Translations under genes and position numbers: made by a program | The notes under the pieces: model-generated | The model's database searches: none | What the model was told of the DNA's origin: nothing | The model's input: the letters and a program-made list of their open reading frames with translations, nothing else | Assembly: GCF_009709675.1 (NCBI RefSeq) | Contig: NZ_WMLB01000019.1 | Span: 124,001-188,000 of the forward strand | Direction: 5' to 3' | Length of the DNA: 64,000 nucleotides | DNA from: Agromyces bracchium | Lineage (GTDB): Bacteria > Actinomycetota > Actinomycetes > Actinomycetales > Microbacteriaceae | Shown: in pieces, positions 26,731 to 37,698 of the stretch | Numbering within the stretch: the first letter of the stretch is position 1 | How the letters are laid out: the number at the start of each line of letters is the position of its first letter

Positions 26731-27974
26731 CGCGTGCGGGCCGCCTTCGACGGACGACGCGACGTCGCCCCGGCGCTCCCTCGCGCCGGCACGCCCGGGT
26801 CGCGCGCGACGGAGAGCACCACGCCGATCGCGAAGAGGGTCGTGAGGAGCGCGGTGCCACCCGCCGACACGAGCGGGAGCGGGACACCGAGGACGGGGAA
26901 GACGCCGAGCACGACACCGATATTGACACACGCCTGCCCGACGACCCACACGAGGACGGCCGCCGAGACCGTGCGCCCGAACGGCGTCGCGGCCGCGCGC
27001 ATCACCCGTGCGAGCGCGATCGCGAGCACGACGAAGAGCCCGATGACGACGACCGCGCCGATGAGGCCGAGCTCCTCGCCGATGATCGCGAAGATGAAAT
27101 CGTTGTCGGCCGCGGGCAGCCACGACCACTTGGCCGCCGAGTTGCCGAGTCCGACCCCGAAGATGCCGCCGTTCGCCATCGCGAAGGTGCCGTGCTGGAT
27201 CTGCCAGCAGTCGCCGAGGTTGTACTTCGCGCAGTCCTCCTCGAGGAACGCGGTGATCCGTCGCATCCGGCTCTCGCTCGAGACCGCGACGAGCGTGAAG
27301 GCCGCCGCGCCGAAGAGCACGGGAACGGCGAGCAGCCGCAGGGGGACCCCGATGAGGAAGAGCGTGCCGAGGAGCATCGCCGCCATGACCATGACGGTTC
27401 CGAGGTCGCCGCCGAGCAGCACCAGCCCGATCGCCCCGCCGCCGACGAGCAGGATCGGCATGATGCCCGTGCCGAAGTCGCCGAGGTGGTCCTGCTTCTT
27501 GGTCACGATGAGGCCGAGCCAGAGCACGAGCGCGACCTTGATGAGTTCGGAGGGCTGGAACTGCACGGGCCCGAGGTTCAGCCAGTTCGTGTTCCCGCCG
27601 ACCTCGACGCCGAGCGGGGTCGCGACGACGAGCAGCTGCAGCACGCACGAGACGCCGAGCACGAGCCAGGCGATGCGCATCCAGAACCGCTCCGGCATGC
27701 GGCCCGCGAGCAGCATCACCGGGACGCCGATCAGGGCGTAGGTCGCCTGCTGCGCCGCTCGCGAGGTGAAGTCGCCGTCGTTCGCCAGGGCCGACTCGAC
27801 CTGCGACGACGAGAGCACCATGACGAGGCCGAGCACGACGAGGAAGAGCACCGTGCCGAGGAGCAGGAAGTAGTCCTTCGACTCGGGTCGGAACACCCCG
27901 AGGCGGATCCGGGCGGCGAGCCCGGTCGACTCAGTCCGCCTGGCCGGCCGGGTCGTCCGAGGTGGGCTGGTCAT
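26727..27974 (-). CDS. ftsW: SEDS peptidoglycan glycosyltransferase FtsW
   Basis: Polytopic SEDS-family enzyme polymerising septal lipid II, partner of FtsI. The ATG at 27974 follows a GGAGGAGGGG ribosome site and gives 415 residues with about ten hydrophobic segments. Signatures include NTNWLNLGPVQFQPSELIKV and FAIIGEELGLIGA, and the ending VSAGGTALLTTLFAIGV. It overlaps murD by 44 nt and murG by 4 nt. The C-terminal tail is basic and cytoplasmic. Confidence 0.97.
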   Translation of the reverse strand: MTSPPRTTRPARRTESTGLAARIRLGVFRPESKDYFLLLGTVLFLVVLGLVMVLSSSQVESALANDGDFTSRAAQQATYALIGVPVMLLAGRMPERFWMRIAWLVLGVSCVLQLLVVATPLGVEVGGNTNWLNLGPVQFQPSELIKVALVLWLGLIVTKKQDHLGDFGTGIMPILLVGGGAIGLVLLGGDLGTVMVMAAMLLGTLFLIGVPLRLLAVPVLFGAAAFTLVAVSSESRMRRITAFLEEDCAKYNLGDCWQIQHGTFAMANGGIFGVGLGNSAAKWSWLPAADNDFIFAIIGEELGLIGAVVVIGLFVVLAIALARVMRAAATPFGRTVSAAVLVWVVGQACVNIGVVLGVFPVLGVPLPLVSAGGTALLTTLFAIGVVLSVARDPGVPARGSAGATSRRPSKAARTR

Positions 27975-29487
27975 GCCCCTCCTCTCCGAGCCGGTCGCGG
28001 ACGGCCTCGTGGAAGCGCCGGCCGCGGTCGGCATAGTCCGCGAACTGGTCCATCGATGCCGCCGCGGGCGCGAGGAGCACGGTGTCTCCCTCCTCGGCGA
28101 CCGAGGCCGCGAGCGCGACCGCGTCGGGCATCACGCTCCCAGTGTCATCCGCCACGACCTCGAAGACCGGCACGCCGGGCGCGTGTCGGCGGAACGCCTC
28201 GACGAGCGCCGTGCGGTCGGCGCCGATGACCACGGCGGCGCGCAGCCGAGGCACGTGCCGCGCCACGAGCGCATCTGCGTCGACCCCCTTCAACAGCCCG
28301 CCGACGATCCAGACGACCGGGCTGAACGCCTGGAGCGACGCCTCGGCCGCGTGCGGGTTCGTCGCCTTCGAGTCGTCGATCCAGCGGATGCCGCCGGCCG
28401 TCGCGACCGTCTGGATGCGGTGCGCGTCGAGGTGGAAGCCCGCGAGCGCGTCGTGGATCGCCGCGACCGGCACATCGATGGAGCGCGCGAGCGCGGCCGC
28501 CGCGAGGATGTTGGCGACGACGTGCGGGACCGCGAGGCCCAGCGGCTCGAGCTCCTCGAGCGTCGTGAGCTCGAGCGCCGCGGTGCGTCGATCCTCGAGG
28601 AAGGCCCGGTCGCAGAGGATGCCGTCGACCACGCCGAAGTCGCTCGGGCCGGGGGTGTCGAGGCCGAAGCCGATCGCGCGGGCGCCCTCCTCGACCTCGG
28701 CGTCTTCGACCATCGACCGGGTCGCCTCGTCGGCGCGGTTGTAGACGCAGGCGACCTTCGTGTTCGCGTACACCTTCGCCTTGGCGTCGCGGTAGGCCTC
28801 GGGCGAACCGTGCCAGTCGTAGTGGTCGTCGGCCAGGTTGAGGCACACGCTCGCGACCGGGTGCACGGCACCCGGTCCGATGGTCGGCAGGTGGTGCAGC
28901 TGGAAGCTCGAGAGCTCGACCACCAGCACGTCGTACCCGAGCGGATCGCGGACCGCGTCGAGCACGGGCACGCCGATGTTGCCGCACGGCGCGACGCGGG
29001 CGCCGCCCGCCGCGATCAGCGTGGCCGCCAGCTGCACGGTCGTCGTCTTGCCGTTGGTGCCCGTGACGAGCATCCACTCGGACGCCTTCACCTTGTCGCG
29101 CACGCGCCACGCGAGCTCGATGTCGCCCCAGACCGGTACGCCGCCCTCATCGGCCCAGCGCAGCATCGGGTGATCGGGACGGAAGCCGGGCGAGACGACG
29201 ACGAGATCGGGGGCGGATGCCGCGAGCTCGTCGGGCACGGCGTCGAGCGGGTGCACGACGAAACCGACCCCGATCACGTCGAGGATGCGCGCGCGCTCGT
29301 CGTCGGGCGAGGCCGCGTACACCGTGACCCGCGAGCCGAGCTCGGCGAGCGTGTCGGCCACGGCGAACCCCGTGACCCCGAGCCCGAGCACGGCGACGCG
29401 GAGGTCGCGCCACCCCTCGGAGTGCCAGCTGGTCAGGCCCTCGAGGCGTGCGGCCCCGGTCGCGGCATCCGTCAACTCTGCAGCCAT
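27931..29487 (-). CDS. murD: UDP-MurNAc-L-alanine: D-glutamate ligase
   Basis: Cytosolic ligase adding D-Glu to UDP-MurNAc-L-Ala. The ATG at 29487 lies 16 nt inside the end of mraY and gives 518 residues. Motifs: [15 protein letters not shown]-loop [22 protein letters not shown] and [13 protein letters not shown]. It runs 44 nt into ftsW. At 518 residues it is somewhat longer than E. coli MurD (438), with extra residues mostly in loops. Confidence 0.96.
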   Translation of the reverse strand: MAAELTDAATGAARLEGLTSWHSEGWRDLRVAVLGLGVTGFAVADTLAELGSRVTVYAASPDDERARILDVIGVGFVVHPLDAVPDELAASAPDLVVVSPGFRPDHPMLRWADEGGVPVWGDIELAWRVRDKVKASEWMLVTGTNGKTTTVQLAATLIAAGGARVAPCGNIGVPVLDAVRDPLGYDVLVVELSSFQLHHLPTIGPGAVHPVASVCLNLADDHYDWHGSPEAYRDAKAKVYANTKVACVYNRADEATRSMVEDAEVEEGARAIGFGLDTPGPSDFGVVDGILCDRAFLEDRRTAALELTTLEELEPLGLAVPHVVANILAAAALARSIDVPVAAIHDALAGFHLDAHRIQTVATAGGIRWIDDSKATNPHAAEASLQAFSPVVWIVGGLLKGVDADALVARHVPRLRAAVVIGADRTALVEAFRRHAPGVPVFEVVADDTGSVMPDAVALAASVAEEGDTVLLAPAAASMDQFADYADRGRRFHEAVRDRLGEEGHDQPTSDDPAGQAD

Positions 29488-30566
29488 TCGAAGTAGAAGG
29501 CGCCGACGCCCGCGGCGACGAAGAGCCCGGCGATGATCCAGAACCGGACCACGATGGTGACCTCGGCCCAGCCCTTGAGCTCGAAGTGATGGTGGATCGG
29601 GCTCATCAGGAAGATCCGCTTGCCGCCCGTGACCTTGAAGTACGCGCGCTGCACGATCACCGAGCCGGCCTCGATCACGAAGAGGCCGCCGATGACGAGG
29701 AGCAGCAGTTCGGTCTGGCTCGTCACCGCGAGCGCCGCCAGGGCGCCGCCGAGGGCGAGCGAGCCCGTGTCGCCCATGTAGATGTGCGCCGGGTTCGTGT
29801 TCCACCAGAGGAAGCCGACGACCGCGCCGACGATCGCGGTGGCCACGATCGCGAGGTCGAGCGGGTCGCGCACGTCGTAGCTGCGGTACAGGTCGCTCGG
29901 GTTCAGGTTCTCGCTGAACCGCGACTGGTTGAACTGCCAGAAGCCGATGATGATGAACGAGCCGATCGCGAGGATCGACGCGCCCGAGGCGAGTCCGTCG
30001 AGCCCGTCGGTGACGTTCACGCCGTTCGAGGCGGCCGCGGTGATGAGCACGATCCAGACGACGTAGGCGATGATGCCGACCACCGTGCCGAGCACCATGA
30101 AGTCGAGCGGCAGGTCGCGGATGAAGGAGATCTTCGTCGACGCGGGCGTCGCGCCCTCGGCGTTCGGGAACTGCAGCGCGAGCAGCGCGAACACGGCGGC
30201 GACGAGCGTCTGGCCGGCGATCTTCGCCCACCCGCCGAGGCCGAGGCTCTGCTTCTTGCGCGTCTTCAGGAAGTCGTCGACGAATCCGACGAGGCCGAGG
30301 CCGACCATCATGAACAGCACGAGCAAGCCGGACGCCGTCGGGCCGTCCCCCACCAGGCTCGTGGCGATGAAGTAGCCGAACAGGGTGCCGAGGATGAAGA
30401 TGATGCCGCCCATCGTGGGCGTGCCGCGCTTGACGTGGTGCGTCTTCGGGCCGTCGTCGCGGATGAACTGACCCCACCCGAGACGCGTGAACAGCCGGAT
30501 GAACAGCGGCGTCAGGAACAGGGTGAACGAGAGCGACAGGGCTCCGGCGGTCAGAAGTGCTCTCAC
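29472..30566 (-). CDS. mraY: Phospho-MurNAc-pentapeptide translocase
   Basis: Membrane enzyme making lipid I from UDP-MurNAc-pentapeptide and undecaprenyl phosphate. The GTG at 30566 overlaps the murF stop by 4 nt and gives 364 residues (starting [12 protein letters not shown]); an ATG at 30575 would add three. About ten hydrophobic segments. Catalytic motifs: [36 protein letters not shown] and [11 protein letters not shown]. Confidence 0.97.
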   Translation of the reverse strand: MRALLTAGALSLSFTLFLTPLFIRLFTRLGWGQFIRDDGPKTHHVKRGTPTMGGIIFILGTLFGYFIATSLVGDGPTASGLLVLFMMVGLGLVGFVDDFLKTRKKQSLGLGGWAKIAGQTLVAAVFALLALQFPNAEGATPASTKISFIRDLPLDFMVLGTVVGIIAYVVWIVLITAAASNGVNVTDGLDGLASGASILAIGSFIIIGFWQFNQSRFSENLNPSDLYRSYDVRDPLDLAIVATAIVGAVVGFLWWNTNPAHIYMGDTGSLALGGALAALAVTSQTELLLLVIGGLFVIEAGSVIVQRAYFKVTGGKRIFLMSPIHHHFELKGWAEVTIVVRFWIIAGLFVAAGVGAFYFEWLQS

Positions 30567-31975
30567 GCGAACCATTCTCCCAGTCGGTCGCCGAGGTGGC
30601 GGAGGCCCGCCGAGTTCGACGATTTCACGAGCACGGTGTCCCCCGGACGAGCCGACGCGGTCACGAGGTCGAACGCCTCCTCCGCCGACTCCACGTACGC
30701 CGACTCGCCGTCCCACGAGCCCTCGTTGATCGCCGTGATGTGCAGGCGCCGCGCGCCCTCGCCGACGACGACGAGCTGGGAGATACCGAGCCGGACGGCG
30801 AGCAGGCCGATCCGGTCGTGCTCCTCCCCCGAGAACTCGCCGAGCTCGCTCATCTCGCCGAGCACGGCGATCGTGCGGGCTCCCGGCCGCTTCACCTGCG
30901 CGAGCGTCTTCAGCGCGGCCGCCATCGAGTCGGGGCTGGCGTTGTACGCGTCGTTGATGATCGTGATGTCGTCGCGGCCGCCCATGACCTGCATGCGCCA
31001 CTGCTCGGCGAGCGTGACCTGCTCGAGGCCGGCGACGATCGTGGCGAGCGGCACGCCGAGCTCGAGGGCGGCGGATGTCGCGGCCAGCGCGTTCATGACG
31101 TGGTGCTCACCGAGCACCGAGAAGCGCACGCGAGCGGACTCGCCCCCGGGGACGGTGATCGTGAACTCGGTGCCCCGCGGGTGCACCACGAGGTCCGTGG
31201 CGCGGACCGCGGCGCGGTCGCCGAGGCCGAACCACACGACGCGCGCGGTCGTCCGTTCCGCCATGGGCGCCACGCGGGGGTCGTCGACGTTCAGCACCGC
31301 GACATCCGTCGGCAGGAGGTCGGTGACCATCTCGGACTTGGCCTGCACGGTCTTCTCGATGCCGCCGAACTCGCCGGCGTGCGCGAGGCCGACCTTCAGG
31401 ACGATGCCGACGTCGGGGCGGGCCATGCGGATCAGCCGGGCGATCTCGCCCACGCCCGAGGCGCCCATCTCGGCGACCAGGAACTCGGTCTCCTCGGTCA
31501 GTTCGAGCATGGTCGTCGGCGCACCGACCTCGTTGTTGTAGCTCTTGCGGGCGGCGACGGTCGGACCGACCTGCTCGAGCACCGTCCGCAGCAGGTTCTT
31601 CGTCGTGGTCTTGCCGTTCGACCCGGTCACGCCGACGATCTTCAGGCGGCCGAGCGCGCGCACGCGCCGGACGACCTCGGTCGCGAGCGCGCCGAGCGCG
31701 TCGACGGAATCGGCGACGACGACCTGCGCGACGGGCAGGTCGAGCACGTGCTCCACGATCAGGAGTGCCGCACCCCGCTCGACGGCGGCCGGTGCGAAGC
31801 GGTGCCCGTCGTCGAACTCGCCGCGCTTGGCGACGAAGACGCCGCCCGGCTCGACCTCGCGCGAGTCGGTCGTCACGGCGCCGTCGACGACCGTCTCAGG
31901 CGTCGCATGGGTGCCTGCCGGCTCGAATCGGCCCGAGGTCGCCTCGACGATCTCGGCCATGGTCAGCGCGATCAT
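30563..31975 (-). CDS. murF: UDP-MurNAc-tripeptide: D-Ala-D-Ala ligase
   Basis: Last cytosolic Mur ligase, adding D-Ala-D-Ala. The ATG at 31975 overlaps the murE stop by 4 nt and gives 470 residues. The P-loop is [13 protein letters not shown], with [14 protein letters not shown] and [11 protein letters not shown] further on. It ends overlapping the mraY start. Confidence 0.97.
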   Translation of the reverse strand: MIALTMAEIVEATSGRFEPAGTHATPETVVDGAVTTDSREVEPGGVFVAKRGEFDDGHRFAPAAVERGAALLIVEHVLDLPVAQVVVADSVDALGALATEVVRRVRALGRLKIVGVTGSNGKTTTKNLLRTVLEQVGPTVAARKSYNNEVGAPTTMLELTEETEFLVAEMGASGVGEIARLIRMARPDVGIVLKVGLAHAGEFGGIEKTVQAKSEMVTDLLPTDVAVLNVDDPRVAPMAERTTARVVWFGLGDRAAVRATDLVVHPRGTEFTITVPGGESARVRFSVLGEHHVMNALAATSAALELGVPLATIVAGLEQVTLAEQWRMQVMGGRDDITIINDAYNASPDSMAAALKTLAQVKRPGARTIAVLGEMSELGEFSGEEHDRIGLLAVRLGISQLVVVGEGARRLHITAINEGSWDGESAYVESAEEAFDLVTASARPGDTVLVKSSNSAGLRHLGDRLGEWFA

Positions 31976-33516
31976 CCGAGCCACCCCGCTTCCTGCAGTG
32001 CGAGCCGGGCGTCGTCCCTGGCCGAGTACGGGTGCTTCACTCCGGCGACCTCCTGGTAGTCCTCGTGCCCGGGGCCCGCGTAGAGGATCGCGTCGCCCTC
32101 GCCGACGAGCGAGAGCGCGTGCCGGAAGGCGGCGCGCTGGTCGGCGATCTCGTGGATCTCGCGGTCGGGGACCGCGGCCTTCGCGCCGGCGATCAGCGCT
32201 GCCCGGATGGCCGCCGGGTCCTCCCACCGCGGGTGGAAGTCGGTGACGACGAGCGCGTCGGCGCCGCGCGCGGCGATGGCGCCCATCTCGGCGCGCTTGG
32301 TGGTATCGCGGTCGCCGTCGGCGCCGAAGACCATCACCACCCGGCCCTCGGTCGTGCGGCGGATCGCCTCGAGCGCCTGCGTGAAGGCGTCGGGCGTGTG
32401 CCCGTAGTCGATGTAGACGACCGGGCCGCGATCGCCGGAGACCCGCTCGGTCCGCCCGGGGATGTAGGCGTCGATGCCGTGCTCCGCGACGGCGCCGGCG
32501 ATCAGGTCGAGGTCGTTCCCCGCCTCGACGAGCATCACGATCGCGAGCGCGGCGTTCGCCGCGTTGTATCGGCCGATGAGCGGGATGCTCGTCTCGAGTG
32601 CACGTCCGTCGGGCGCCTCGAGCCGGAACCTCGTTTGCACCGGCGTCTCGTCGAGGACCGTGAGGTGCCAGTCCGCGTCGACGCCCGGCTCGATCGCGAG
32701 CGTGGCGACCGGGATGCGCGACTCCGCGACGAGTCGCTCGCCCCACTCGGAATCGACCGTCACGACGCCGCGGCGCGCGCGCTCGGGGGTGAACAGCTCC
32801 CGCTTCGCATCGAAGTACTCGAGCATCGACGCGTAGTCGTCGAGGTGGTCGTGCGAGAGGTTGGTGAAGCCGACGACGTCGAACACGATGCCGTCGACGC
32901 GGTGCCGGCTGAGCGCCTGCGCCGACACCTCGATGCCGACGGCGCGGACGTCGACCTCGCGCATCCGGGCCAGCAGCGCGTGCAGCTCGCTCGCCTCCGG
33001 CGTCGTGAGCGAGCTCGTCACGACCTCGTCGCCGATCCGACGCTCGGCCGTGGAGGTGAGACCGGCGACCACGCCGAGCCGACGCAGGACGGCGTCGAGC
33101 AGGTACACGACGCTCGTCTTGCCGTTCGTGCCGGTGACGCCGAACAGGGTCGCCGGGTTCTCCGCGGTGCGGTGGATCCACGCCGCCACCTCGCCGAGCG
33201 CCGCTCGCGCGTCGGGCGTGACGAGGACCGGAAGACCCGACTCGGCCGCACGCTCGGCGCCCGCGGCATCCGTCAGCAGCGCGACCGCGCCGTTCGCCGC
33301 GGCCTGGGCGGCGTAGTCGGCGCCGTGGGCGTGCCGGCCGGGCACGCCGACGTACAGGTCACCGCCGTGCACGGACCCGGAGGCGATCGCGACACCCGTC
33401 ACGTCGAGGTCGTCGATCCCGCCGCGCACCTCGAATCCGAACGCGTCCGCGAGGCCGCGGAGCGATCGAGGACTCGGGTGCTGCGGCCGGAGTGCCGTGG
33501 GAGGCGATCCGGTCAC
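31972..33516 (-). CDS. murE: UDP-MurNAc-tripeptide synthetase MurE (altered selectivity loop)
   Basis: Cytosolic ligase adding the third residue of the stem peptide. GTG start, 514 residues. The P-loop [10 protein letters not shown] is at 126-135. The loop that reads DDNPR in meso-DAP-adding enzymes reads DFHPR here (426-430). Microbacteriaceae have type B peptidoglycan with residues other than DAP at position 3 (diaminobutyrate, ornithine, lysine or homoserine depending on genus). The changed loop fits that, but the actual amino acid cannot be predicted from it. Spaced 13 nt from ftsI and overlapping murF by 4 nt. Confidence 0.95.
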   Translation of the reverse strand: MTGSPPTALRPQHPSPRSLRGLADAFGFEVRGGIDDLDVTGVAIASGSVHGGDLYVGVPGRHAHGADYAAQAAANGAVALLTDAAGAERAAESGLPVLVTPDARAALGEVAAWIHRTAENPATLFGVTGTNGKTSVVYLLDAVLRRLGVVAGLTSTAERRIGDEVVTSSLTTPEASELHALLARMREVDVRAVGIEVSAQALSRHRVDGIVFDVVGFTNLSHDHLDDYASMLEYFDAKRELFTPERARRGVVTVDSEWGERLVAESRIPVATLAIEPGVDADWHLTVLDETPVQTRFRLEAPDGRALETSIPLIGRYNAANAALAIVMLVEAGNDLDLIAGAVAEHGIDAYIPGRTERVSGDRGPVVYIDYGHTPDAFTQALEAIRRTTEGRVVMVFGADGDRDTTKRAEMGAIAARGADALVVTDFHPRWEDPAAIRAALIAGAKAAVPDREIHEIADQRAAFRHALSLVGEGDAILYAGPGHEDYQEVAGVKHPYSARDDARLALQEAGWLG

Positions 33517-33529
33517 GAACCCAACTTTC

Positions 33530-35320
33530 TCACCAGGTGGCTGGCAACTCGGGCGCCTGGGCGCCGGACGGAACGGTCCGATACTTCTTCAGCACCTGGC
33601 TCATCACCTGTTGGAAGACGGGAGCCGATGCGGCGGACGAGTTCATCTTAACGGGGTTCATGATGCTGACCGAAACGACGAACTCCGGGTCATCCGCCGG
33701 CGCGAACCCGGAGACGGAGACGAGGTAACCGGACTGGTACCCGCCGTTTCCGTCGGGGACCTGCGCCGTTCCGGTCTTCGCGGCCACGCGGTAGCCGGGG
33801 ATCTCCCACTGGTCGGCGAGCCAGCCGTGCAGGTACACCTGCTCGAGCATCTGGCTCGTCTGGTCGGCGGCCTTCTCGGACACCACGCGTCGACCCTCGT
33901 CGGAGGGCACCTCCGTCACGGTGCCGTCGGACTGCCGGCATCCCTCGACGAGCGACACCGGCATCCGGACGCCGCCGTTGGCGAGCGCCTGGTACGCGCT
34001 CGTGATCTGGATCGCCGTCGTCGTCAGGCCCTGGCCGAACATCGTCGCGTACTTGGTCTGGTTGTCCCAGTTCTCCGGCCCGCCGTGCAGATCGCCCGGC
34101 TCCTCGCCCGCGAAGCCGACCTCCGACTCCGCTCCGAGGCCGAAGTCGAGCATGTCCTGGTAGCGCTGCTCGTCGCCGACCTGCTCGCCGAACATCGACA
34201 TGGCCGTGTTCGAGGAGTCGATGAGCATCCCCGTCATGGTGTAGTTCGTCGGACCGTGGTAATGGCTGTCGTTGATGTTCGCGCCGTTCGGCGGCAGGTA
34301 GCGGTAGTCGGCGGTCACCCCGCTCGTGGGCGATCCCTTGCCCGCGTCGATCACCGACGCCGAGGTCAGTGCCTTGAAGGTCGAGCCGGGCTCGAACGGC
34401 GCCGAGAACGCCCGCGAGCCGCGGTCGGTGGCGTCGACCGAGCTGGGCGAGTTCGGGTCGACGGTGGGCACGTCGGCGACCGCGAGCAGCTTGCCCGTCT
34501 TGGCCTCCATCACCGTGACGGTGGCCCAGTCGGCGCCGGTCTCCGCGACCCGCGCCGCGGCGATGCGCTGCACGAAGTACTGCAGGTCGGCGTCGATCGT
34601 GAGCTGGAGGTCGCCGCCGTCGTGCGCGCTCGTGTTCACGACCTCGGAGCCGGGGATCGCGACCCAGTCCTTCAGGCTGTGCAGCCAGGTCATCTCGCCG
34701 TCCTCGCTCGCGAGGCACGCATCCTCCGAGTACTCCAGGCCCGCGCCCGCCTCGCCCTCGTCGGTGACGAACCCGAGGAGGTTGCCCGCGACCGCGCCGT
34801 TCGGGTACCGGCGGCCGGGCGCCTCCTCCGAGTAGACGAACGGGATGCGCAGCGCCTTGACCCGTTCGTAGACATCCGTGTCGACGCGCTTGGCGACGTA
34901 GGAGAAGTCGGCACCCGGGTCCTTCGCGAGCTCGCCCTCGATCTGCGTTCGCAGTTCTCCGGCGGATCGTCCGAGCACGTCGCCGAGTTCGCCGAGCGCC
35001 TCGTCGAGGGTCACGTCGACCGCGTCATCGCCGGTGCCGCGCTCGAAGGACCGGGTGGCCAGCGCCTGCTTCGGCGAGAGCGTGATGTTGTACCGCATCA
35101 CGCTCTCCGCGAGCACGGTGCCGTCCGCATCGACGATCGCGCCACGCTCCCCGTAGATCACGCGTGTTTCGGACCGCACGTCCTGCGAGGCCTCGTTCAG
35201 CTCCGCCGCGCGCACGACCTGGATGTCGACGAGCCGGACCACGAACCAGCCGACCACCAGCACGAGGGCCAACCCCGCGGCGACGATGCGGCGCATCGGA
35301 TGGCGGCTCACTCGGTTCAT
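33530..35320 (-). CDS. ftsI: Septal transpeptidase FtsI (PBP3)
   Basis: Class B penicillin-binding protein cross-linking septal peptidoglycan with FtsW. It has 596 residues: a short cytoplasmic start, one membrane segment at about 11-30, a dimerisation domain, then the transpeptidase. The active-site serine is in STFK (313-316), SSN is at 369-371 and KTG at 515-517. It lies 52 nt after ftsL and 13 nt before murE. Confidence 0.97.
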   Translation of the reverse strand: MNRVSRHPMRRIVAAGLALVLVVGWFVVRLVDIQVVRAAELNEASQDVRSETRVIYGERGAIVDADGTVLAESVMRYNITLSPKQALATRSFERGTGDDAVDVTLDEALGELGDVLGRSAGELRTQIEGELAKDPGADFSYVAKRVDTDVYERVKALRIPFVYSEEAPGRRYPNGAVAGNLLGFVTDEGEAGAGLEYSEDACLASEDGEMTWLHSLKDWVAIPGSEVVNTSAHDGGDLQLTIDADLQYFVQRIAAARVAETGADWATVTVMEAKTGKLLAVADVPTVDPNSPSSVDATDRGSRAFSAPFEPGSTFKALTSASVIDAGKGSPTSGVTADYRYLPPNGANINDSHYHGPTNYTMTGMLIDSSNTAMSMFGEQVGDEQRYQDMLDFGLGAESEVGFAGEEPGDLHGGPENWDNQTKYATMFGQGLTTTAIQITSAYQALANGGVRMPVSLVEGCRQSDGTVTEVPSDEGRRVVSEKAADQTSQMLEQVYLHGWLADQWEIPGYRVAAKTGTAQVPDGNGGYQSGYLVSVSGFAPADDPEFVVSVSIMNPVKMNSSAASAPVFQQVMSQVLKKYRTVPSGAQAPELPATW

Positions 35321-35372
35321 CGGCTGGTTCGCTCCGTCCGGCTTCCGGTCGTGGTCGTGCGGGTCGCCGACG

Positions 35373-35951
35373 TCAGTGCGTCGCCGGGGTGGGCAGGCCG
35401 CCCGAGAGCGCCGGCGGCGCGGCCGGTGCGCCGTCCGCGGACGTCGCGGGCTTCCCGTCCCCGCCCTTCGCAGTCTCCCCCTCCTCCTGCTCCGTCACGA
35501 GCGGCACGCCGTCGATCAGGGCATTGGGCACGAGTGCGGCCGATGACGACGCGGTTCCGGCGGCCGCGGTCGGGTCGCCGAGGACCGCGCCGTCCGAGAG
35601 GCGGAGGTAGACCGGGGCGGCGTTGGGGACCATGCCGAGCGCCTCCGCGTTCGCCGCGAGGAACTGCGGCGACTCCAGCCGATCGAGGTCGTCGGACAGC
35701 TTCTGCTGCTCGCGCTGCAGCTCCGCCTGGCGGAGGAGCTGCTCGTCCATCTCGTAGGCGCCCTGCGTCATGGCGATGGACAGGAGCAGCTGGACGATCG
35801 CGATCGCTCCGATGGAGGCGAGTGCGACGACGGCGTAGGCGAGCCGCGGTCGCGCACGCCTCGCGCCCGGCTCCGGGGCCGGGCGGAGCCGCGGCGCGGC
35901 GGCCGGCGCCCACCGCCTGGCGGGACGCGTCTGGGCCGGCAGTGCGCTCAT
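35373..35951 (-). CDS. ftsL: FtsL-like bitopic division protein
   Basis: Small divisome protein at the ftsL position between rsmH and ftsI. The ATG at 35951 overlaps the rsmH stop by 4 nt and follows GAGGAGG. It has 192 residues: a basic proline-rich cytoplasmic start, one membrane segment at about 38-60, a short coiled coil (66-95, [18 protein letters not shown]) and the motif [12 protein letters not shown] low-complexity alanine- and proline-rich tail of about 70 residues follows. The assignment rests on layout and position because FtsL sequences are poorly conserved. Confidence 0.85.
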   Translation of the reverse strand: MSALPAQTRPARRWAPAAAPRLRPAPEPGARRARPRLAYAVVALASIGAIAIVQLLLSIAMTQGAYEMDEQLLRQAELQREQQKLSDDLDRLESPQFLAANAEALGMVPNAAPVYLRLSDGAVLGDPTAAAGTASSSAALVPNALIDGVPLVTEQEEGETAKGGDGKPATSADGAPAAPPALSGGLPTPATH

Positions 35952-36901
35952 GACGGCCTCCTCACTCGTTCTGCGGCGCGCAGTCGCACCGGCTTCGCAC
36001 GCGGGTTCTCCGCCTGCTCGGACTCGCTCGCGAGCTCGGCGCCTCGGACGAGGAGCCGGAACTGCGGGCGGTGCTCCGGAAGCTCCATCGGCAGCCCTGC
36101 GGGAGCGGTGGAGGTGGATGCCGCGGCGAGGACGCGCTTGACCAGGCGATCCTCGAGCGACTGGTAGGACAGCACGACGATCCGGCCGCCCACGGCGACG
36201 AGATCGAGCGCCGCGGGCATGGCGCGCTCGAGCACCGAGAGCTCCTCGTTGACTTCGATGCGCAGTGCCTGGAAGACGCGCTTGGCGGGATGCCCCGCCC
36301 GCTGCACGGCGGCCGGGGTCGCGTCGTGCAGCACCTCGACGAGCCGGCCCGAGCGGGTGATCGGCGACTCGGCCCGCGCACGCACGATCGCTCGGGCGTA
36401 CCGAGCGGCGAGCTTCTCCTCGCCGTAGTCGCGGAAGATCCGGCGAAGGTCGTCCTCCGAGTACTCCGCGATGACGTCCGCAGCGGTCCTCCCGCGCGTG
36501 GAGTCCATGCGCATGTCGAGCGGCGCGTCCTTCGCGTACGCGAATCCGCGCTCCGCGCGATCGAGTTGGAGGGAGGACACGCCGAGGTCGAAGAGGATCG
36601 CGTCGACTTCGGCGAATCCCTCGCCGCGCACGGCATCGGCGATCCCGTCGTAGACGGTGTGCACGAACCGGGCCCGGTCGCCGAATGCGGCGAGGCGCTC
36701 CTTCGCGATCGCGATCGCGTCGGTGTCGCGATCGAGGCCGATGGCGATCGCCTTCGGAAAGCGCTCGAGCACCGCGCGCGAGTGCCCGCCCATGCCGAGC
36801 GTCGCATCGACGTACACGGCGCCCTCGCGTTCGAGCGCCGGTGCCAGGAGCTCGAGCGTCCGCTCGAGCATCACCGGGGTGTGGATCCGTTCGATGTCCA
36901 T
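35948..36901 (-). CDS. rsmH: 16S rRNA (cytosine-N4) methyltransferase RsmH
   Basis: S-adenosylmethionine-dependent methyltransferase acting on C1402 of 16S rRNA (formerly MraW). It has 317 residues. Visible motifs: [12 protein letters not shown], AdoMet loop [26 protein letters not shown] and [14 protein letters not shown] ribosome site GGAGGGAG precedes the ATG. It follows mraZ after 103 nt. Confidence 0.97.
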   Translation of the reverse strand: MDIERIHTPVMLERTLELLAPALEREGAVYVDATLGMGGHSRAVLERFPKAIAIGLDRDTDAIAIAKERLAAFGDRARFVHTVYDGIADAVRGEGFAEVDAILFDLGVSSLQLDRAERGFAYAKDAPLDMRMDSTRGRTAADVIAEYSEDDLRRIFRDYGEEKLAARYARAIVRARAESPITRSGRLVEVLHDATPAAVQRAGHPAKRVFQALRIEVNEELSVLERAMPAALDLVAVGGRIVVLSYQSLEDRLVKRVLAAASTSTAPAGLPMELPEHRPQFRLLVRGAELASESEQAENPRAKPVRLRAAERVRRPS

Positions 36902-37004
36902 GAAGCTCCCTCCTTCCGGGCCTCCGGGTCCCGATCCCCATCCGTTCGTCCTGCTGCGGGGAAGTGCAGCAGGCTCGCACGGCTGGGAGTCGGGGCCCGG
37001 GGAC

Positions 37005-37436
37005 TCAGAAGAGTCCGGGGATCACCTCCTCCGCCGTCTCTGCGAAGGCCGCCTCCTGCTCGGCGAGGTACGTCTGCCACGCCGTCGCATCCCAGATCTC
37101 CACCCGGCTCCCCGCTCCGATGACCGTCAGGTCTCGGTCGAGCCCCGCGTACGCGCGGAGGTTCGCTGGGATGGTGACCCGATGCTGCTTGTCGGGGGTC
37201 TCCGCAGAGGCCCCTGAGAGGAAGACGCGCATGTAGTCGCGCGCCTGCTTGCTCGTCACGGGGGCTTGGCGGATCTTCTCGCTCATGTCCTCGAACTCCC
37301 GCGCGCTGAACACGTAGATGCAGCGCTCCTGACCTCGCGTGAGCACGAGGCCGTTCGACAACTCATCCCGGAACTTCGCCGGAAGAATGACGCGACCCTT
37401 CTCATCGAGCTTCGGTTCGTAGCTTCCGAGGAACAT
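37005..37436 (-). CDS. mraZ: Transcriptional regulator MraZ
   Basis: AbrB-like DNA-binding ring protein that represses the dcw promoter in several bacteria. The ATG at 37436 ([15 protein letters not shown]) gives 143 residues, the family length; an in-frame upstream start would add 15 atypical residues. The two repeated half-domains show [13 protein letters not shown] and [14 protein letters not shown]. It is first in the cluster, and three matching boxes overlap its own promoter. Confidence 0.97.
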   Translation of the reverse strand: MFLGSYEPKLDEKGRVILPAKFRDELSNGLVLTRGQERCIYVFSAREFEDMSEKIRQAPVTSKQARDYMRVFLSGASAETPDKQHRVTIPANLRAYAGLDRDLTVIGAGSRVEIWDATAWQTYLAEQEAAFAETAEEVIPGLF

Positions 37437-37475
37437 CACGTCACCCCCATCCTCCGGCCAGGAACCAGGTGCGGT

Positions 37476-37501
37476 CCCCACTTTACTCCACTACCCTCCA
37501 C
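37476..37501 (-). promoter_or_regulatory. MraZ boxes (three direct repeats)
   Basis: On the minus strand GTGGAG, GTGGAG and GTGGGG occur at 37496-37501, 37486-37491 and 37476-37481, each separated by 4 nt, so the period is exactly 10 bp. E. coli MraZ binds TGGGN repeats with the same spacing. The boxes fill the spacer and flank the -10 element, consistent with autorepression. Confidence 0.8.
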
Positions 37502-37508
37502 TGAACAA
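37480..37508 (-). promoter_or_regulatory. mraZ (dcw) promoter
   Basis: -35 TTGTTC at 37503-37508, 17-bp spacer, -10 TAAAGT at 37480-37485 (minus strand). Transcription should start near 37473, leaving a leader of about 37 nt. The MraZ boxes lie inside the spacer and over the -10. Confidence 0.65.
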
Positions 37509-37698
37509 CGACATTCCTCCGTTTTCGCCGTCTTCGGCTCAGTGCAGGCCCGGATTCTCAGGCTTCTCGCAGGTGGAGGGAAATGGATGTTCCTCATCCC
37601 GCAGGGCCGCGAATCGGCCGCGATCGGCCGCGATCGACGCCTGCCGACCGGCGCGATCCGCCCACGCCGACCCTCGAGTGTCGACGCCCCGAGACCAT

